From Torymus aiolomorphi (taxonomy: Eukaryota > Arthropoda > Insecta > Hymenoptera > Torymidae), in the NCBI GenBank assembly GCA_036365515.1, contig CM070874.1, positions 242,240,430-242,304,429 of the forward strand: DNA of 64,000 bases. Reading direction: 5' to 3'. Numbering within the stretch: the first letter of the stretch is position 1; the number at the start of each line of letters is the position of its first letter. This document shows, in pieces, positions 11,947 through 22,000 of this stretch. The notes under the pieces are model-generated. The model ran no database searches. It was not told the origin of the DNA and saw only the letters and a program-made list of their open reading frames with translations. A program made the position numbers and the translations under genes.

Positions 11947-12659
11947 AGCACCTCGAGAAGGTTGATTTGGAAATCGAGAGAATGTTGAAATACGATATCA
12001 TTGAAAGATTGCGGAGCCAATACATAAACCCCATTGTACCGGTAATAAAAAAATCAGGAGCCATCCGATTATGCTTAGACGCGCGCGAGTTAAACCTTAG
12101 ATTAAAAAATGACCACGATGGACCGGAAGGTATGGACGAGGTCCTACGAAAATGTGCCAGGGTAAAGGTCATGACAATTTTATACTTAACAGCTAGTTTT
12201 TGGCAAATGCCATTAAGCCAAGAATCACGAAAATACACTGCTTTCCTACACCGTGGAATGACATACCAACACAAGGTCATGCCTTTTGGTACGAAGGTTA
12301 GCAGTGCGATCTTAACGAGGGCGTCCGAATTCGTATTAAGGGGGCTATCGGATTTCATTATTGATTTGGTAGATGATTGGTTATGCATTTCGGAGAACTT
12401 TGACGATCATTTAGAACACCTCGAAATTTTATTCGAGAGAATATATTTGGAACGTATCACGGTAAATTTCGAGAAGGTAAAATTTTGTCGAAGAGAATTG
12501 CAATTTTTGGGTCATATATTGACAGCAGAGGGTATTCGGATAGACGCGGATAAAGTAGCAGCGATTCGTCGTTTCCCCGCCCCGAAACATAAAACAATTA
12601 AGAGGATTTTTGGGACTTATAAACTTTTCATCCAAGTTCACCAACGAACTCGCGCATGA
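11859..12659 (+). pseudogene. Gypsy-1 pol, reverse transcriptase part
   Basis: The translation shows successive RT motifs: VPVIKKSGAIRLCLDAREL (motif 1-2 region), MTILYLTASFWQMPLSQES (motif A, with the catalytic Asp position apparently read as Tyr in ILYLTA), the VMPFGTK region (motif B), DLVDDWLCIS (motif C, Y/F-x-DD form altered to LVDD) and LQFLGHILTAEGIR. It ends prematurely in the connection region (RIFGTYKLF...). Loss of the motif A Asp and the frameshifts mean an inactive polymerase. The domain order and position after protease fit Ty3/Gypsy. Confidence 0.8.
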
Positions 12660-13629
12660 AACGGCTCCATTATTTAATTTAACCAAGAAGGAGAAAAAAT
12701 GGCACTGGGGAAGATATGCAACAGTTGATTAAAAGGGTTAAGGAACTTTTCTGTGTAGAAGCAATTTTATACCACACCTCGCGAGACCGGCCTTTCTATA
12801 TAATGACCGACACAAGCAAGACTTCTTTGGGAACATTTCTATATCAAAAGGACGATAAGGAATAAAGACGAATAGTTGGTATGGCCAGTCGGTCGTTAAT
12901 GGATCCCAATTTACAGCTAGGGCATGGGGAAGGCAATTAGAACAGGAAGGTATAAAACATACGTTTTCCTAAATACGCCACCCTCAAAGTAATATAGTTG
13001 AAAGAGTAAATAAGGAAATAGGTCGTTCTTTTAGGACAGTTACCAGTCACAAATATGGGGGCTGGGCCCATTGGGTCCCTTTTGTAGAAGGTTGTTTGAA
13101 CGAAATACACCATAAGACAACAGAATTCGCTCCCGTAGAATTACATTTAGGGATCAAACCTGAGCGTTTTTGGAAAAAATGGTTAGCACCAATAATAAGG
13201 GAGGAGTTACCATTAGGAACCAAACTTCGATTGGCTAGGGAACGAATAAGGGAAAAGAGGGAATCATGCGCGAATCAGAAAAATGCAAGTAAGCATGGAA
13301 CGCGGTATGACATCGGCGACCTGTTTCTCCTGAAGGAATGCAATTTGTCGAGCGCACCCGATAATTTAATAGCAAAGTTTTTGGCGCTGTACGAAGGACC
13401 TTATATCACCACCACAAAGAGAGGCCCCAGTACATTCGCCCTTAACATCCCTAATACAACTAATCAGAGGGGTGTGTTCCACGTATCTCATTTTAGGCCC
13501 TATTTCAAAAGGGAGAATGAGTACCCGACGGCAGCGGCGAAGATTGAGGCGGCGGCTGGGTCGGCAAATGTGCAAGATAAAACTCCTCATCCGGGATCTG
13601 AAAGCAGCTCAGCTGGCGAGCCGCCGTAG
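12660..13629 (+). pseudogene. Gypsy-1 RNase H and integrase remnants
   Basis: From about 12700 the frame resembles an RNase H start (FYIMTDTSKTSLGTFLYQKD, about 12795-12855) with stops. Near 12925-12940 the text jumps to the distal integrase core (PQSNIVERVNKEIGR, about 12975-13020). RNase H remainder, zinc domain and most of the DDE core are therefore missing, probably one deletion of more than 1 kb. From 13096 an open frame to 13629 carries the integrase C-terminus with a GPY/F-like module (ALYEGPYITTTKRGPSTF) and a HVSHFRPYF end, usual for Gypsy integrases. Confidence 0.75.
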
Positions 13630-13957
13630 GAGGGAGGATGAGATGGCGATCCTATTTCATGGGAAGCGGTCAGAGTCAGGCCTCGTAGCCCGCATCAGGA
13701 ATGCCGATGAGATCAACAGGCGGTATGATAGGGCGGTGAGATGGGTGGCCACATACTTCCCTACACCAGTCATACGACCACCACCTACCCCTAACGACCC
13801 AGGGGAACGGCGGGCCAAGGTCGAAGAGTTTATCGCTCGAAACCCCTGGGCCCGTATCCGCCAACAAGTGGAATCGACACCTCCAAGGGAGGAGGTAGAC
13901 GAGGACGTCCTCACTTTGCAGGATGATGTCCGGTTTGACGAAGAAATTAAAATATAG
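13517..13957 (+). CDS. Gypsy-1 3' accessory ORF overlapping integrase end
   Basis: An open frame from ATG 13517 to TAG 13955-13957 (146 codons) overlaps the end of integrase by about 110 nt in another frame. The product is strongly basic at the N-terminus (STRRQRRRLRRRLGRQ), then mixed helical, and acidic at the end. It sits where errantiviruses carry env, but has no signal peptide, transmembrane segment or furin-like site, so I do not call it env. It may be a small regulatory or RNA-binding protein. Its intact frame in a broken element is notable but not proof of function. Confidence 0.45.
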   Translation: MSTRRQRRRLRRRLGRQMCKIKLLIRDLKAAQLASRRRREDEMAILFHGKRSESGLVARIRNADEINRRYDRAVRWVATYFPTPVIRPPPTPNDPGERRAKVEEFIARNPWARIRQQVESTPPREEVDEDVLTLQDDVRFDEEIKI

Positions 13958-14295
<338 letters not shown>

Positions 14296-14547
14296 CTGCA
14301 ACGGTTATTTCTGGTAACAAATTTGGTATATAAGCGTTATTTCCGGGACCCGCTCGTTATTTCCGGGACTTACCGGAATTTCCTATGGTATATAAGCGTT
14401 ATTACCGGTAACCGTCTAGAGTCAATAACCCCAGGGTCCATTATTTCTTTAGTCACTTGTATAGAGTAACTCTGAAGAAATAAACTATAGGACCCTGTAT
14501 AATCCCGGAAATAACGGTTAAAGCTCTTTATATATATATATATTTCA
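14296..14547 (+). repeat. Short repeated GGTATATAAGCGTTATT motif block
   Basis: GGTATATAAGCGTTATT(T/A)CCGG occurs at about 14323 and 14387, and GTTATTTCCGGGAC occurs twice between them. TATATAAG is TATA-like. The segment belongs to the Gypsy-1 internal 3' region and is not seen elsewhere in the window. Confidence 0.5.
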
Positions 14548-14691
14548 AGGGAGGATAATCTAATGTACGGCATAGTCATCGTTACATTTATCCCCCGCCC
14601 TCCCCCCCCCCCTCTCTAGAAGGAATTCTGATTATCTTCATGGTGGAAATGAGGATAAAATAGATAATAATAAAAAATGTCCTTGAATATA

Positions 14692-14699
<8 letters not shown>
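14548..14699 (-). repeat. Inverted copy of the Gypsy-1 PPT / LTR-start junction
   Basis: This segment is the reverse complement of 23985-24138. It reads, on the minus strand, about 100 bp of internal 3' end, the G-rich polypurine tract, then the LTR start TGTAACGATGACTATGCCG up to CCTCCCTTGAA. The two copies face each other across the (AT)n tract into which Gypsy-2 later inserted. A correct 3' junction also exists at 24089, so this is an extra, inverted copy. Confidence 0.85.
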
Positions 14700-14742
<43 letters not shown>

Positions 14743-14751
14743 ATAAATAAA

Positions 14752-14841
<90 letters not shown>
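14700..14841. repeat. (AT)n tract hosting Gypsy-2
   Basis: Two (AT)n runs separated by AAAATAATAAATAAAATAAA. Gypsy-2 begins at 14842, and ATATATATATT continues after it at 23979. ATAT on both sides is compatible with a 4-bp target duplication but cannot be proven in an AT repeat. Confidence 0.9.
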
Positions 14842-14844
<3 letters not shown>

Positions 14845-16120
14845 AGCGGGTGCAGGCAATAAAGGCGAAAGAGCCGCGTGTACCGCGCCGCGAGGTTTGA
14901 ATCGCGCGCGCTTGCACGTACAGCGGCTCGGTGCGCGCCAAGCGGGACGCGCGAGAGGCGAAGCAAGAAGAAGAAGAAGGCGCCGCCGTGGCGCTCCGAA
15001 GGGACGCCACGGCCATTGATGGGCAGTCCAGTCCTGTAGCGCAACAGGTGCGCACGTGCTCTCCCGCCTTTCCAGTGCCGTGCTTCCCAGTGCCCCGCGA
15101 GTGCCGCATCCCGCCCTGCGGAATAGCCCTCCGCGCCTCCGATCCACCGCCAGCCCCGCAGCGGCGCAACACCGGCTGCCTTCGCCGGCCGGGCCACTCC
15201 GCCAGCGGAAGAGCGAGAGGAGGAGAGAGAGAAAGAGGCGGCAGCCGAGGCTCGACCAGCCACGAGGCCCGACGCCTCGCAGCGAGGAGGCGAGAGTGCG
15301 AGAGCGTGAGAGAGAGAGAGAGAGAGAGAGGGACAGACCTCGGGCGACGCGCTGGCCAGCGCCAAAGTAAGTGTGCGCTTCTTTTGTATTTTTGCCGCGT
15401 AGGTTTTGCGTGCGAGCGGCCACGCGTAAGTAGTGTAGCGCGGCTATCCGACGCCGCCTGCGTAGAGGCAAGCGCCTCGAGTTCGAGAGCGCGGCGGCCA
15501 TTTTGTGGCGTCTCGCGGCGCGGTGACGCCGGCCGTGTGACCGGCCGGCTCCGCGTAAGTCTCGGCCTACGCGTTCGTCTTTGTAGGTGATGTTCGGGCT
15601 TCGTGCCCCTTAGCGCGATTCCTTTTTTGAACAATAAACCTTCTTTATTTTACTTTTTCATCGTTCGTGTCGAGTCTGTCAATTCGCGAGTAACCGTTCC
15701 CTATCTCCCCGAATACCGCCCTCTACCTTTTCAGCAGCTGCAGCTAGCCGGAGGCATCACCTTCTAGAGGAGCAACGTCAACGGGGAAATTGTAAGTGAA
15801 AGTCGCTCAGGTTAACCTGAGCGGCGTTGTACGGGAACACCGGCGAGAGTAAGTAAAGCTAGTGCATATCTAGCCGCCAGTGAATTGTGCGCCAAAGTCA
15901 GCGGCAGCGGCAGAGCGCGGCGCCGGGTCTAGTAGAAGGCGGCCTAAGCTTTCTACAGCGAGAGCCGGGCGCGCTTGTTCTGAGCCTGCGCCAACGCGCC
16001 CCGGCCGGCTGACGGGTCCGTATACAACGGCGCGCTACTCTGAGCGTAGTAGACGCCCGTATATCACCTGGCGCATCCCAGAGAGGGATTAATACCCTCT
16101 TTTAAATTCACCCCGTTACA
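14842..16120 (+). repeat. Gypsy-2 5' LTR
   Basis: Begins TGTAGCGGGTGCAGG and ends CACCCCGTTACA. It contains a GA tract (about 15308-15330), a poly(A) signal AATAAA at 15633-15638 followed by T-rich sequence, and several GTAAGT donor-like sites (for example near 15366). The first bases TGTAGC differ from TGTAAC in the 3' copy. Confidence 0.95.
15633..15638 (+). terminator. LTR poly(A) signal
   Basis: AATAAA in GAACAATAAACCTTC, followed by TTTATTTTAC. The same signal occurs at 23494-23499 in the 3' LTR, where it would end the element's transcript. Confidence 0.6.
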
Positions 16121-16140
16121 ACTGGCGCCCATTAACGTGT
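16121..16140 (+). other. Gypsy-2 primer binding site
   Basis: ACTGGCGCCCATTAACGTG starts directly at the LTR end. TGGCGCCC two bases after the LTR is a standard tRNA 3'-end complement for LTR elements. Confidence 0.75.
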
Positions 16141-17139
16141 TGCAGCACATTAGATTAGGGAACGGCGAATTTTACAGTAATTGGTTGGTCGTCGAAACAG
16201 GTCGAGACGCGCGTTGCGAATAATTAATTATCGCGGTGATAATTAATTATTACAAAGTGTACAGTGTGTGCAAGGGTAACCAACTGGTGGTTTCTAACCT
16301 TGCTTGGAGGAATTTACCCGGTCTGCACGTATTTAGTGAGGAACATTGCTTGTGAAGGCCGAGCATTTGTTGAAGTATTTAGCGAGGACGACAAAGAGAT
16401 TAGGTAGCAATTATCTATTAATTATGTATTATATTATAAAATTTATTAAAATTGTTTTATATAGTTCCTAGCGTTATATCTCTTTGTTCGTCATCACACG
16501 TGCACACCGGGGAGTAAACTAACGAATTACGCACCCAATATTTAAATATCGGGGATTTCGTTTGGATTTTCGGATTTAGGGCTTAATTCGCGAAGACGCC
16601 TGCGCGGGGGATACCGTAAGGTGCACGCGCAGTAATTTTGGGCCCGCGCATGCGCAGAATCCGAAAAAAAAAGTGAAAAAGCACTATCGCGAATTCGGTT
16701 GCCCATCCCACGAGGAGGTGGGCGTATTCACTAATTTCGGTTTTGCGCATGCGCAAAAAGGTCGAAAGATCAAATTTTTGTTTTACCCGCAGAATTGTCG
16801 GCGCATGCGTCGGCGGTACTGATACATATAGTGATTTTAGTGCCGCGCATGCGCAGCGCCCGAAAATCGCGAATTTCAGTTTTGACCGGGAATCGGTTGC
16901 GCGGGCGACTATTACGCTTGCGCAATACGCCAAAAGCGACATAACCTCCAGGCAAGTGAGTAAAAGCGAGTTAACCTCGGTATAGCGTAAAGACCAAACC
17001 ACCAGTTGGGAAGATCGTTACTTCCTGAGCCAGTGGTAATCCAGTAGGTACCTTGTGAAGGATACCACTGGCCGTGCAAAAGCATTGTAAATTACGGGAT
17101 TGAAGAGGAATCCCCTTGCACACGCACAACCAGCGGACG
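16141..17139 (+). promoter_or_regulatory. Gypsy-2 leader with GCGCATGCGC palindrome array
   Basis: A 1-kb leader between primer site and gag. GCGCATGCGC occurs at 16646, 16745 and 16845, with GCGCATGCGT at 16801. TGCGCATGCGCA is the known consensus of the NRF-1 family, whose insect member is erect wing. A TTAATTATTA palindrome lies near 16225. No coding frame is convincing. The leader may carry promoter or enhancer elements, or RNA packaging signals. Confidence 0.5.
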
Positions 17140-18432
17140 ATGTCGTACAACATCCAGGAAGCTGTGGAGGATTGGGTGTGGTCGATCTCGCCAAGCGAGA
17201 TCGATAGCCACCTGTCGGAGTTGCAATTGAAGCGACACGACTCCACATTCTTGAGAATGCACAGGCTAAGCCAGTGGGTGCTGGGTAACTATACGCCTCA
17301 AGACTTCGAGGAGCCGGAAGAGCCGGGGGATGTAATCCCCCGGCGGATGGCACTAAGGGAAAACCTCTTACGGAGGATCCTTTTAGAAGACGACGGCTCC
17401 TTCGTCGAAGCGTCCAGTTGGGATTTACACCCCCTGGACGTAGTGCTCAAAAGCGAGCAGATATTGGAGATACTGCGTAGGACGACGGCGGAGGCCGTGT
17501 CCGACACCCAGCACTCACCACACCCAAACGCCACAGTCAGTAACCGGGACACTACGCAACAACAAAAGGAGCAACGCACACAACTACCTCTACAGCAGCA
17601 GGACAGCGAAGAAGAAGAAACTCGCGGCGACGACCAGCAAGCGCAGCCAGGAGAGATACTTCGCCTCCTGGCAAAGGAAGGCTCCGAGTTTTATATCCCT
17701 CGGGAAGTCGGCTCGCTATTAGCGGAATTAATAGCGAAAGTAAGGTCGCTGGAGGAGTTGGTTTTAAACCAACAGCGACACGCCGCTTCCAGCACGCATA
17801 TAGCGGAACCTAGGCAAGGTCACAACGTGCAGTTTGAAGACATGTACACCGTCACCGGCAACGATACGTGGATCGGTCCGCCATCGACACCACCGCCAGC
17901 TCGGCGTGATGGTCAGGCTGGTTTACAAGGAGTAAACGCAGCCTGGGTGGGGGGTGACCGCCGAAGTTCGGAGAGAGGCTCGAGCTGGCTGACATATGGC
18001 GCGCCACGCGCGACAGGGAACTTCTCGAGGTCGAGTATGTTCCACTCGCGAGACATAGGCCAAATCGTGAGGAAATGGCAAATTCGATTCTCTGGGGCGA
18101 AGAGCCAGAGTATCGATGTATTCCTAGCGAGGCTGGAGGACTGTCGAGTCCTGGCAAACCTCTCCGAAGAAGAGGTGTTGTCGTCGTTGTCAGAGCTGTT
18201 CACTGACACGGCGGCCACGTGGTACCGTAATGAGAAAGAGAAATGGGCCACGTGGCAAGATTTCGTGACTGCAGCGAAACGCTGGTACGGGACGACGAAG
18301 AGGTACCAGCAGCGGTTGATAGCAGAGGCGAACAACGGCACCCAAGGGGCGGGCGAGGCCGTGAGAGATTATATCACGTGCCTCATTGCGATAGTGAGGA
18401 AGATATCGCCGCCCCCCAGCTCGGAGCAATAA
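17140..18432 (+). CDS. Gypsy-2 gag, capsid part (frame broken at end)
   Basis: The first ATG is at 17140 (the frame is open earlier only through a TTG). It encodes about 430 aa: an N-terminal domain (SYNIQEAVEDWVWS), a Gln/Glu-rich low-complexity linker around 17540-17640, then a retrotransposon Gag capsid-like domain (FLARLEDCRVLANLSEEEVL, AATWYRNEKEKWATWQDF, AAKRWYGTTKRYQQRL). It stops at 18430-18432. The matching continuation lies in the +1 frame immediately (KLDQLHRNLRP then 18476 onward), so the stop reflects a single extra base near 18425-18431. This should be one Gag of roughly 630 aa with the next entry. Confidence 0.85.
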   Translation: MSYNIQEAVEDWVWSISPSEIDSHLSELQLKRHDSTFLRMHRLSQWVLGNYTPQDFEEPEEPGDVIPRRMALRENLLRRILLEDDGSFVEASSWDLHPLDVVLKSEQILEILRRTTAEAVSDTQHSPHPNATVSNRDTTQQQKEQRTQLPLQQQDSEEEETRGDDQQAQPGEILRLLAKEGSEFYIPREVGSLLAELIAKVRSLEELVLNQQRHAASSTHIAEPRQGHNVQFEDMYTVTGNDTWIGPPSTPPPARRDGQAGLQGVNAAWVGGDRRSSERGSSWLTYGAPRATGNFSRSSMFHSRDIGQIVRKWQIRFSGAKSQSIDVFLARLEDCRVLANLSEEEVLSSLSELFTDTAATWYRNEKEKWATWQDFVTAAKRWYGTTKRYQQRLIAEANNGTQGAGEAVRDYITCLIAIVRKISPPPSSEQ

Positions 18433-18475
18433 GCTGGATCAGCTGCACCGAAACCTACGGCCCCAGCTGCAAGCG

Positions 18476-19045
18476 ATGGTCCGTAGGTCAGACTTCAGCA
18501 CAGTAGAGGAGCTACTGGAGTTGGCAGTGAACGCGGAGCAAACGTTGGAGAATTCCAAGACGTTCCGACCTCCACCACCGCCAACAGCGGCGCTACTGCC
18601 GGAAATGGCGTATAAACCGCCGGCAAACACCGACGCGCCACGAAAGCCGAAAGGCGATGCCAAGGAAGGCAAAGTGGCTGCTGCGGTGGTCGAGAAGGAC
18701 GCCAAGCTGGAGGGCTTGGAGGAAATGCTTCGGCGAGTGCTAAGCGAGCGTCTCTCCGACCGGCGAGGCTCCGGAGGAGAGCGCTCCGGGCGAAATACGC
18801 CCCCTGGGCCGCGCAGAGGGCGCGGTAACCAGCCATCTGGGCGTGGCGGGGCAAGGAGGCTCCCAGAACCGAGGCAGGGGGCGAAGGCGACGAGCCCACC
18901 GAACGGCTCTGCGCCCTCCACCAGCCCCGAGGGTAACCCGCCGAAAGGACTAAGGCCGCCGCTGAGTTGCTACTCATGCGGCCTTGTCGGATATATAGCG
19001 CGCTACTGCCCTAATTGTCCGGGAAACGGGAAAGGGAGCGCGTAG
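18476..19045 (+). CDS. Gypsy-2 gag C-terminus, nucleocapsid with altered zinc knuckle
   Basis: This frame continues Gag after the 1-nt frameshift. It has a Pro-rich linker, an Arg/Gly-rich basic stretch (RRGRGNQPSGRGGARRLPE) and a C-terminal zinc knuckle CYSCGLVGYIARYC. The pattern is C-x2-C-x4-Y-x4-C: the usual His is Tyr, one base change (CAT to TAT). The stop is TAG at 19043-19045. GGGAAAC at 19021-19027 lies in the gag phase G-GGA-AAC, just before the stop and inside the overlap with pol. Nucleocapsids bind and package the genomic RNA; the missing His may weaken zinc binding. Confidence 0.85.
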   Translation: MVRRSDFSTVEELLELAVNAEQTLENSKTFRPPPPPTAALLPEMAYKPPANTDAPRKPKGDAKEGKVAAAVVEKDAKLEGLEEMLRRVLSERLSDRRGSGGERSGRNTPPGPRRGRGNQPSGRGGARRLPEPRQGAKATSPPNGSAPSTSPEGNPPKGLRPPLSCYSCGLVGYIARYCPNCPGNGKGSA

Positions 19046-22000
19046 AGGGGATCACTACCGCCCCCCTCCCCGACGAGGTCCCCAAAACCGAAGATGTTTT
19101 GGCCGCGTGCGATAGCCGCCCTGCCGCGAAAGAGTCCGCGGCACCCTCGCCAGTTGCGAACCGAGGAGAGGCCTCGGCGAAGCAACCGACCGACGCAGAA
19201 ACAAGGTGGTGGCTGCGAATTGAGGTCGGCGAGTTTAATCTCTGCGCTTTGTTGGACCCGGGAGCATCCACGACGGTGATGGGCTCCGTCGGACTCCAAC
19301 TAGCTACAGCGCTGGACTGGGAGTTTGTAGCGTCCGAGAAGAGAGGGGTAAGGCTAGCGGATGGAAGCCGCAGCCCCTTGCTAGTCCACGTGATGCTGCC
19401 CATCACTGTGGCTGGCCTCACTCGCGATATCCGAGTCGCCATAATGCCGAATTTAGATGCCGACTGCTACTTAGGAGTCAACTTTGTACGAGCGTTCAGG
19501 GCCGTACTAGACCCGGATACGGATAGGCTATTCTGTAAGGAGACGGAAGCCTACGTCGAGCTGGAAGTAGCCAGCTTGACCCCCGATCCTAGCTCGGTAG
19601 CGGCAATTGGGCTCGAGGACGCTACAGACCTTCAGCGAGAGGAGCTGAAGGCCATGGTGGACGAGGTCCTAGGCAAGCTCCCGCCAGGATTAGGTTGCGT
19701 CAGAGACGTGGAGCATCAGATTCATGTAGGAAACGCTCGACCAATCAAGCAGCGCCATTATCCAGTGTCGGATAAGGTGCAGGAGGAGATGCATCGCCAG
19801 GTTTGCGAAATGCTGAACCAAGGCATCATCGAGCCCTCCAAGAGCGGGTGGTCGAGCCCCGTCGTGATGGCGCCGAAGAGTGACGGCACACGACGGTTCT
19901 GCAACGATCTGCGGAAGGTGAATGCAGTCACCGAACCCGACGCCTATCCTCTGCCGAATATGCAGGATATTCTGCGGAAATTGAGGAAGGCGAAGTTCAT
20001 CTCCACGCTCGACCTCAAGAGCGCGTATCATCAGATACCGTTAGCGGAGGAGGCGCGGCCCATCACCGCTTTCACGGTGCCGGGGCTGGGCCTGTTCCAG
20101 TTCCGGCGGATGCCGTACGGACTGACGAACGCGCCGGCCACCTTCCAGCGGCTCATTGACCAAGTGCTCGGACCCGAGCTGGAGCCTTACGTCTACGCCT
20201 ACCTCGACGACATCATCGTAGTCGCAGAAACGTTCGAGGAGCATAAGAAGTGCTTGAAAAGGGTGTTGGAAAGGGTCGTCGCCGCTGGACTAACCCTCAA
20301 CGCAGAAAAATGTGTTTTCTGCAAGCAAGAGGTAGCATACTTGGGCTTCTTGGTTAACCGGGACGGCACGAGGCCGAACCCGGCCAAGATAGAGCCAATC
20401 AAGAATTTTCCGCAGCCGCGGAATCTGAGGCAGCTGCGCCGATTCCTGGGTACTTCATCGTGGTATAGGAAGTTCATCCCGAACTATGCCACGATCGCCG
20501 AGCCGCTCACGAGTCTGACGAAGAAGAACCAGAAGTACGAGTGGCTCGACGAGCAGCAACGCGCCTTCGAGTTGTTGAAGGCGATGATTATGACCGCTCC
20601 GGTCCTACATCGCCCTGATCCCGACGGCCTTTTCATCGTGCAGACCGATGCGAGCGATGTAGGCCTTGGTGCGGTGCTGCTACAGGAAGTAGAGACCCAA
20701 GAGCGGGTGATCGAGTTCGCGAGCCGGGTGTTAACCCCGGCAGAGCGAAACTATAGCGTTACGGAGAGGGAGTGCCTCGCGGTGGTCTGGGCGATACAGA
20801 AGTTTCGCCCTTACATCGAAGGCTACGAATTTAGGGTTGTGACAGATCACAGCAGTCTGCGGTGGCTCTGTCAGATGAAAAATCCCACGAGCAGGCTCGC
20901 TCGGTGGGCGTTGGAGTTGCAAGGCCACAAGTTTTCGATCGAGCATCGAAGAGGCGCCTTGAACCACGTGGCCGACGCCCTCTCCCGGATTTACGAGGAT
21001 GAGGAAGGCCCGGAGGTGGCTGCGGTGTCCTGGTCAACGGACACCGAGGACGCGTGGTATCGAGAGTGGAGCGCCAAAGTCCGAGAGCAACCCAACGATT
21101 TTCCAACCTACATACTCGTCGCGGGCAACCTTTACCGGTACCGACCGAACCCGGACGTTGACGCGGCCCTCGGCGACGATGAGGATGCTTGGAAGCTGGT
21201 AGTACCAGAGGAGCATTGTCGCGAGGTGTTGCAAGAGTGCCATGACGACGCCAACGCTGGACATCTCGGACGAGAAAAGACGTTTGCCAGAGTAGCCCTG
21301 CGCTACTACTGGCTACGTTACTACGCGGAAACGCAAGAGTACGTGCGCCACTGCGAAACGTGTCAGCGGTTTAAGGTGGAACAAAGAGCTCCAGCCGGCC
21401 TCATGGGTCGACGAGTCGTCGACAGACCCTGGCAGGTCGTCGCTGGAGACATAATAGGACCGCTGCCTCGCACCTCTAAAGGTTTTGAATACATTGTGGT
21501 GTTTCAAGACCTTTTCTCCAGGTGGGCGGAGGCTTCGCCGATACGGAAGGCTAACGCAAAGACGGTGGTAGGAGAATTGGACCGGAAGGTTTTCCTCCGG
21601 TTCGGTTGCCCAGAAGTGTTCCTCTCCGATAACGGCACAGAGTTCAAGAACCGTGTCGTAGAGGAATTCTTGAGGGAGCGAGGTGTGCATCACACCAATA
21701 CTCCCACCTACCACCCGCAGGCTAATCCGGTGGAGCGCGCCAATCGTACTTTAAAAACGATGGTCGCCTCTTACCTTAAGGAGCGGCACACCACATGGGA
21801 CGAGAAGCTTCCGGAACTTCTCTTCGCCATGAATACGGCGGTGCATAGCTCTACCGGAGTCAGCCCCGCCATGTTGCTTTACGGTAGGCAGCCAGAGCCC
21901 CCTGGTACGCAGCGTAGGCTGCAAGAGGTCGCAGCAGAGGCCCCGGCACAAGAAGAAAGTTTGGCCCGTTGGAGGGAGCGGCTCGACGCCCTTCCAAACC

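Noticed and set aside
13517..13957. Gypsy-1 env gene
   Set aside because: The ORF has no signal peptide, transmembrane segment or cleavage motif and is too short.
14588..15634. 348-codon minus-strand ORF in the Gypsy-2 LTR (and its 3' counterpart)
   Set aside because: It runs antisense through a GC-rich LTR and into (AT)n; no domain, and the two LTR copies differ in frame.
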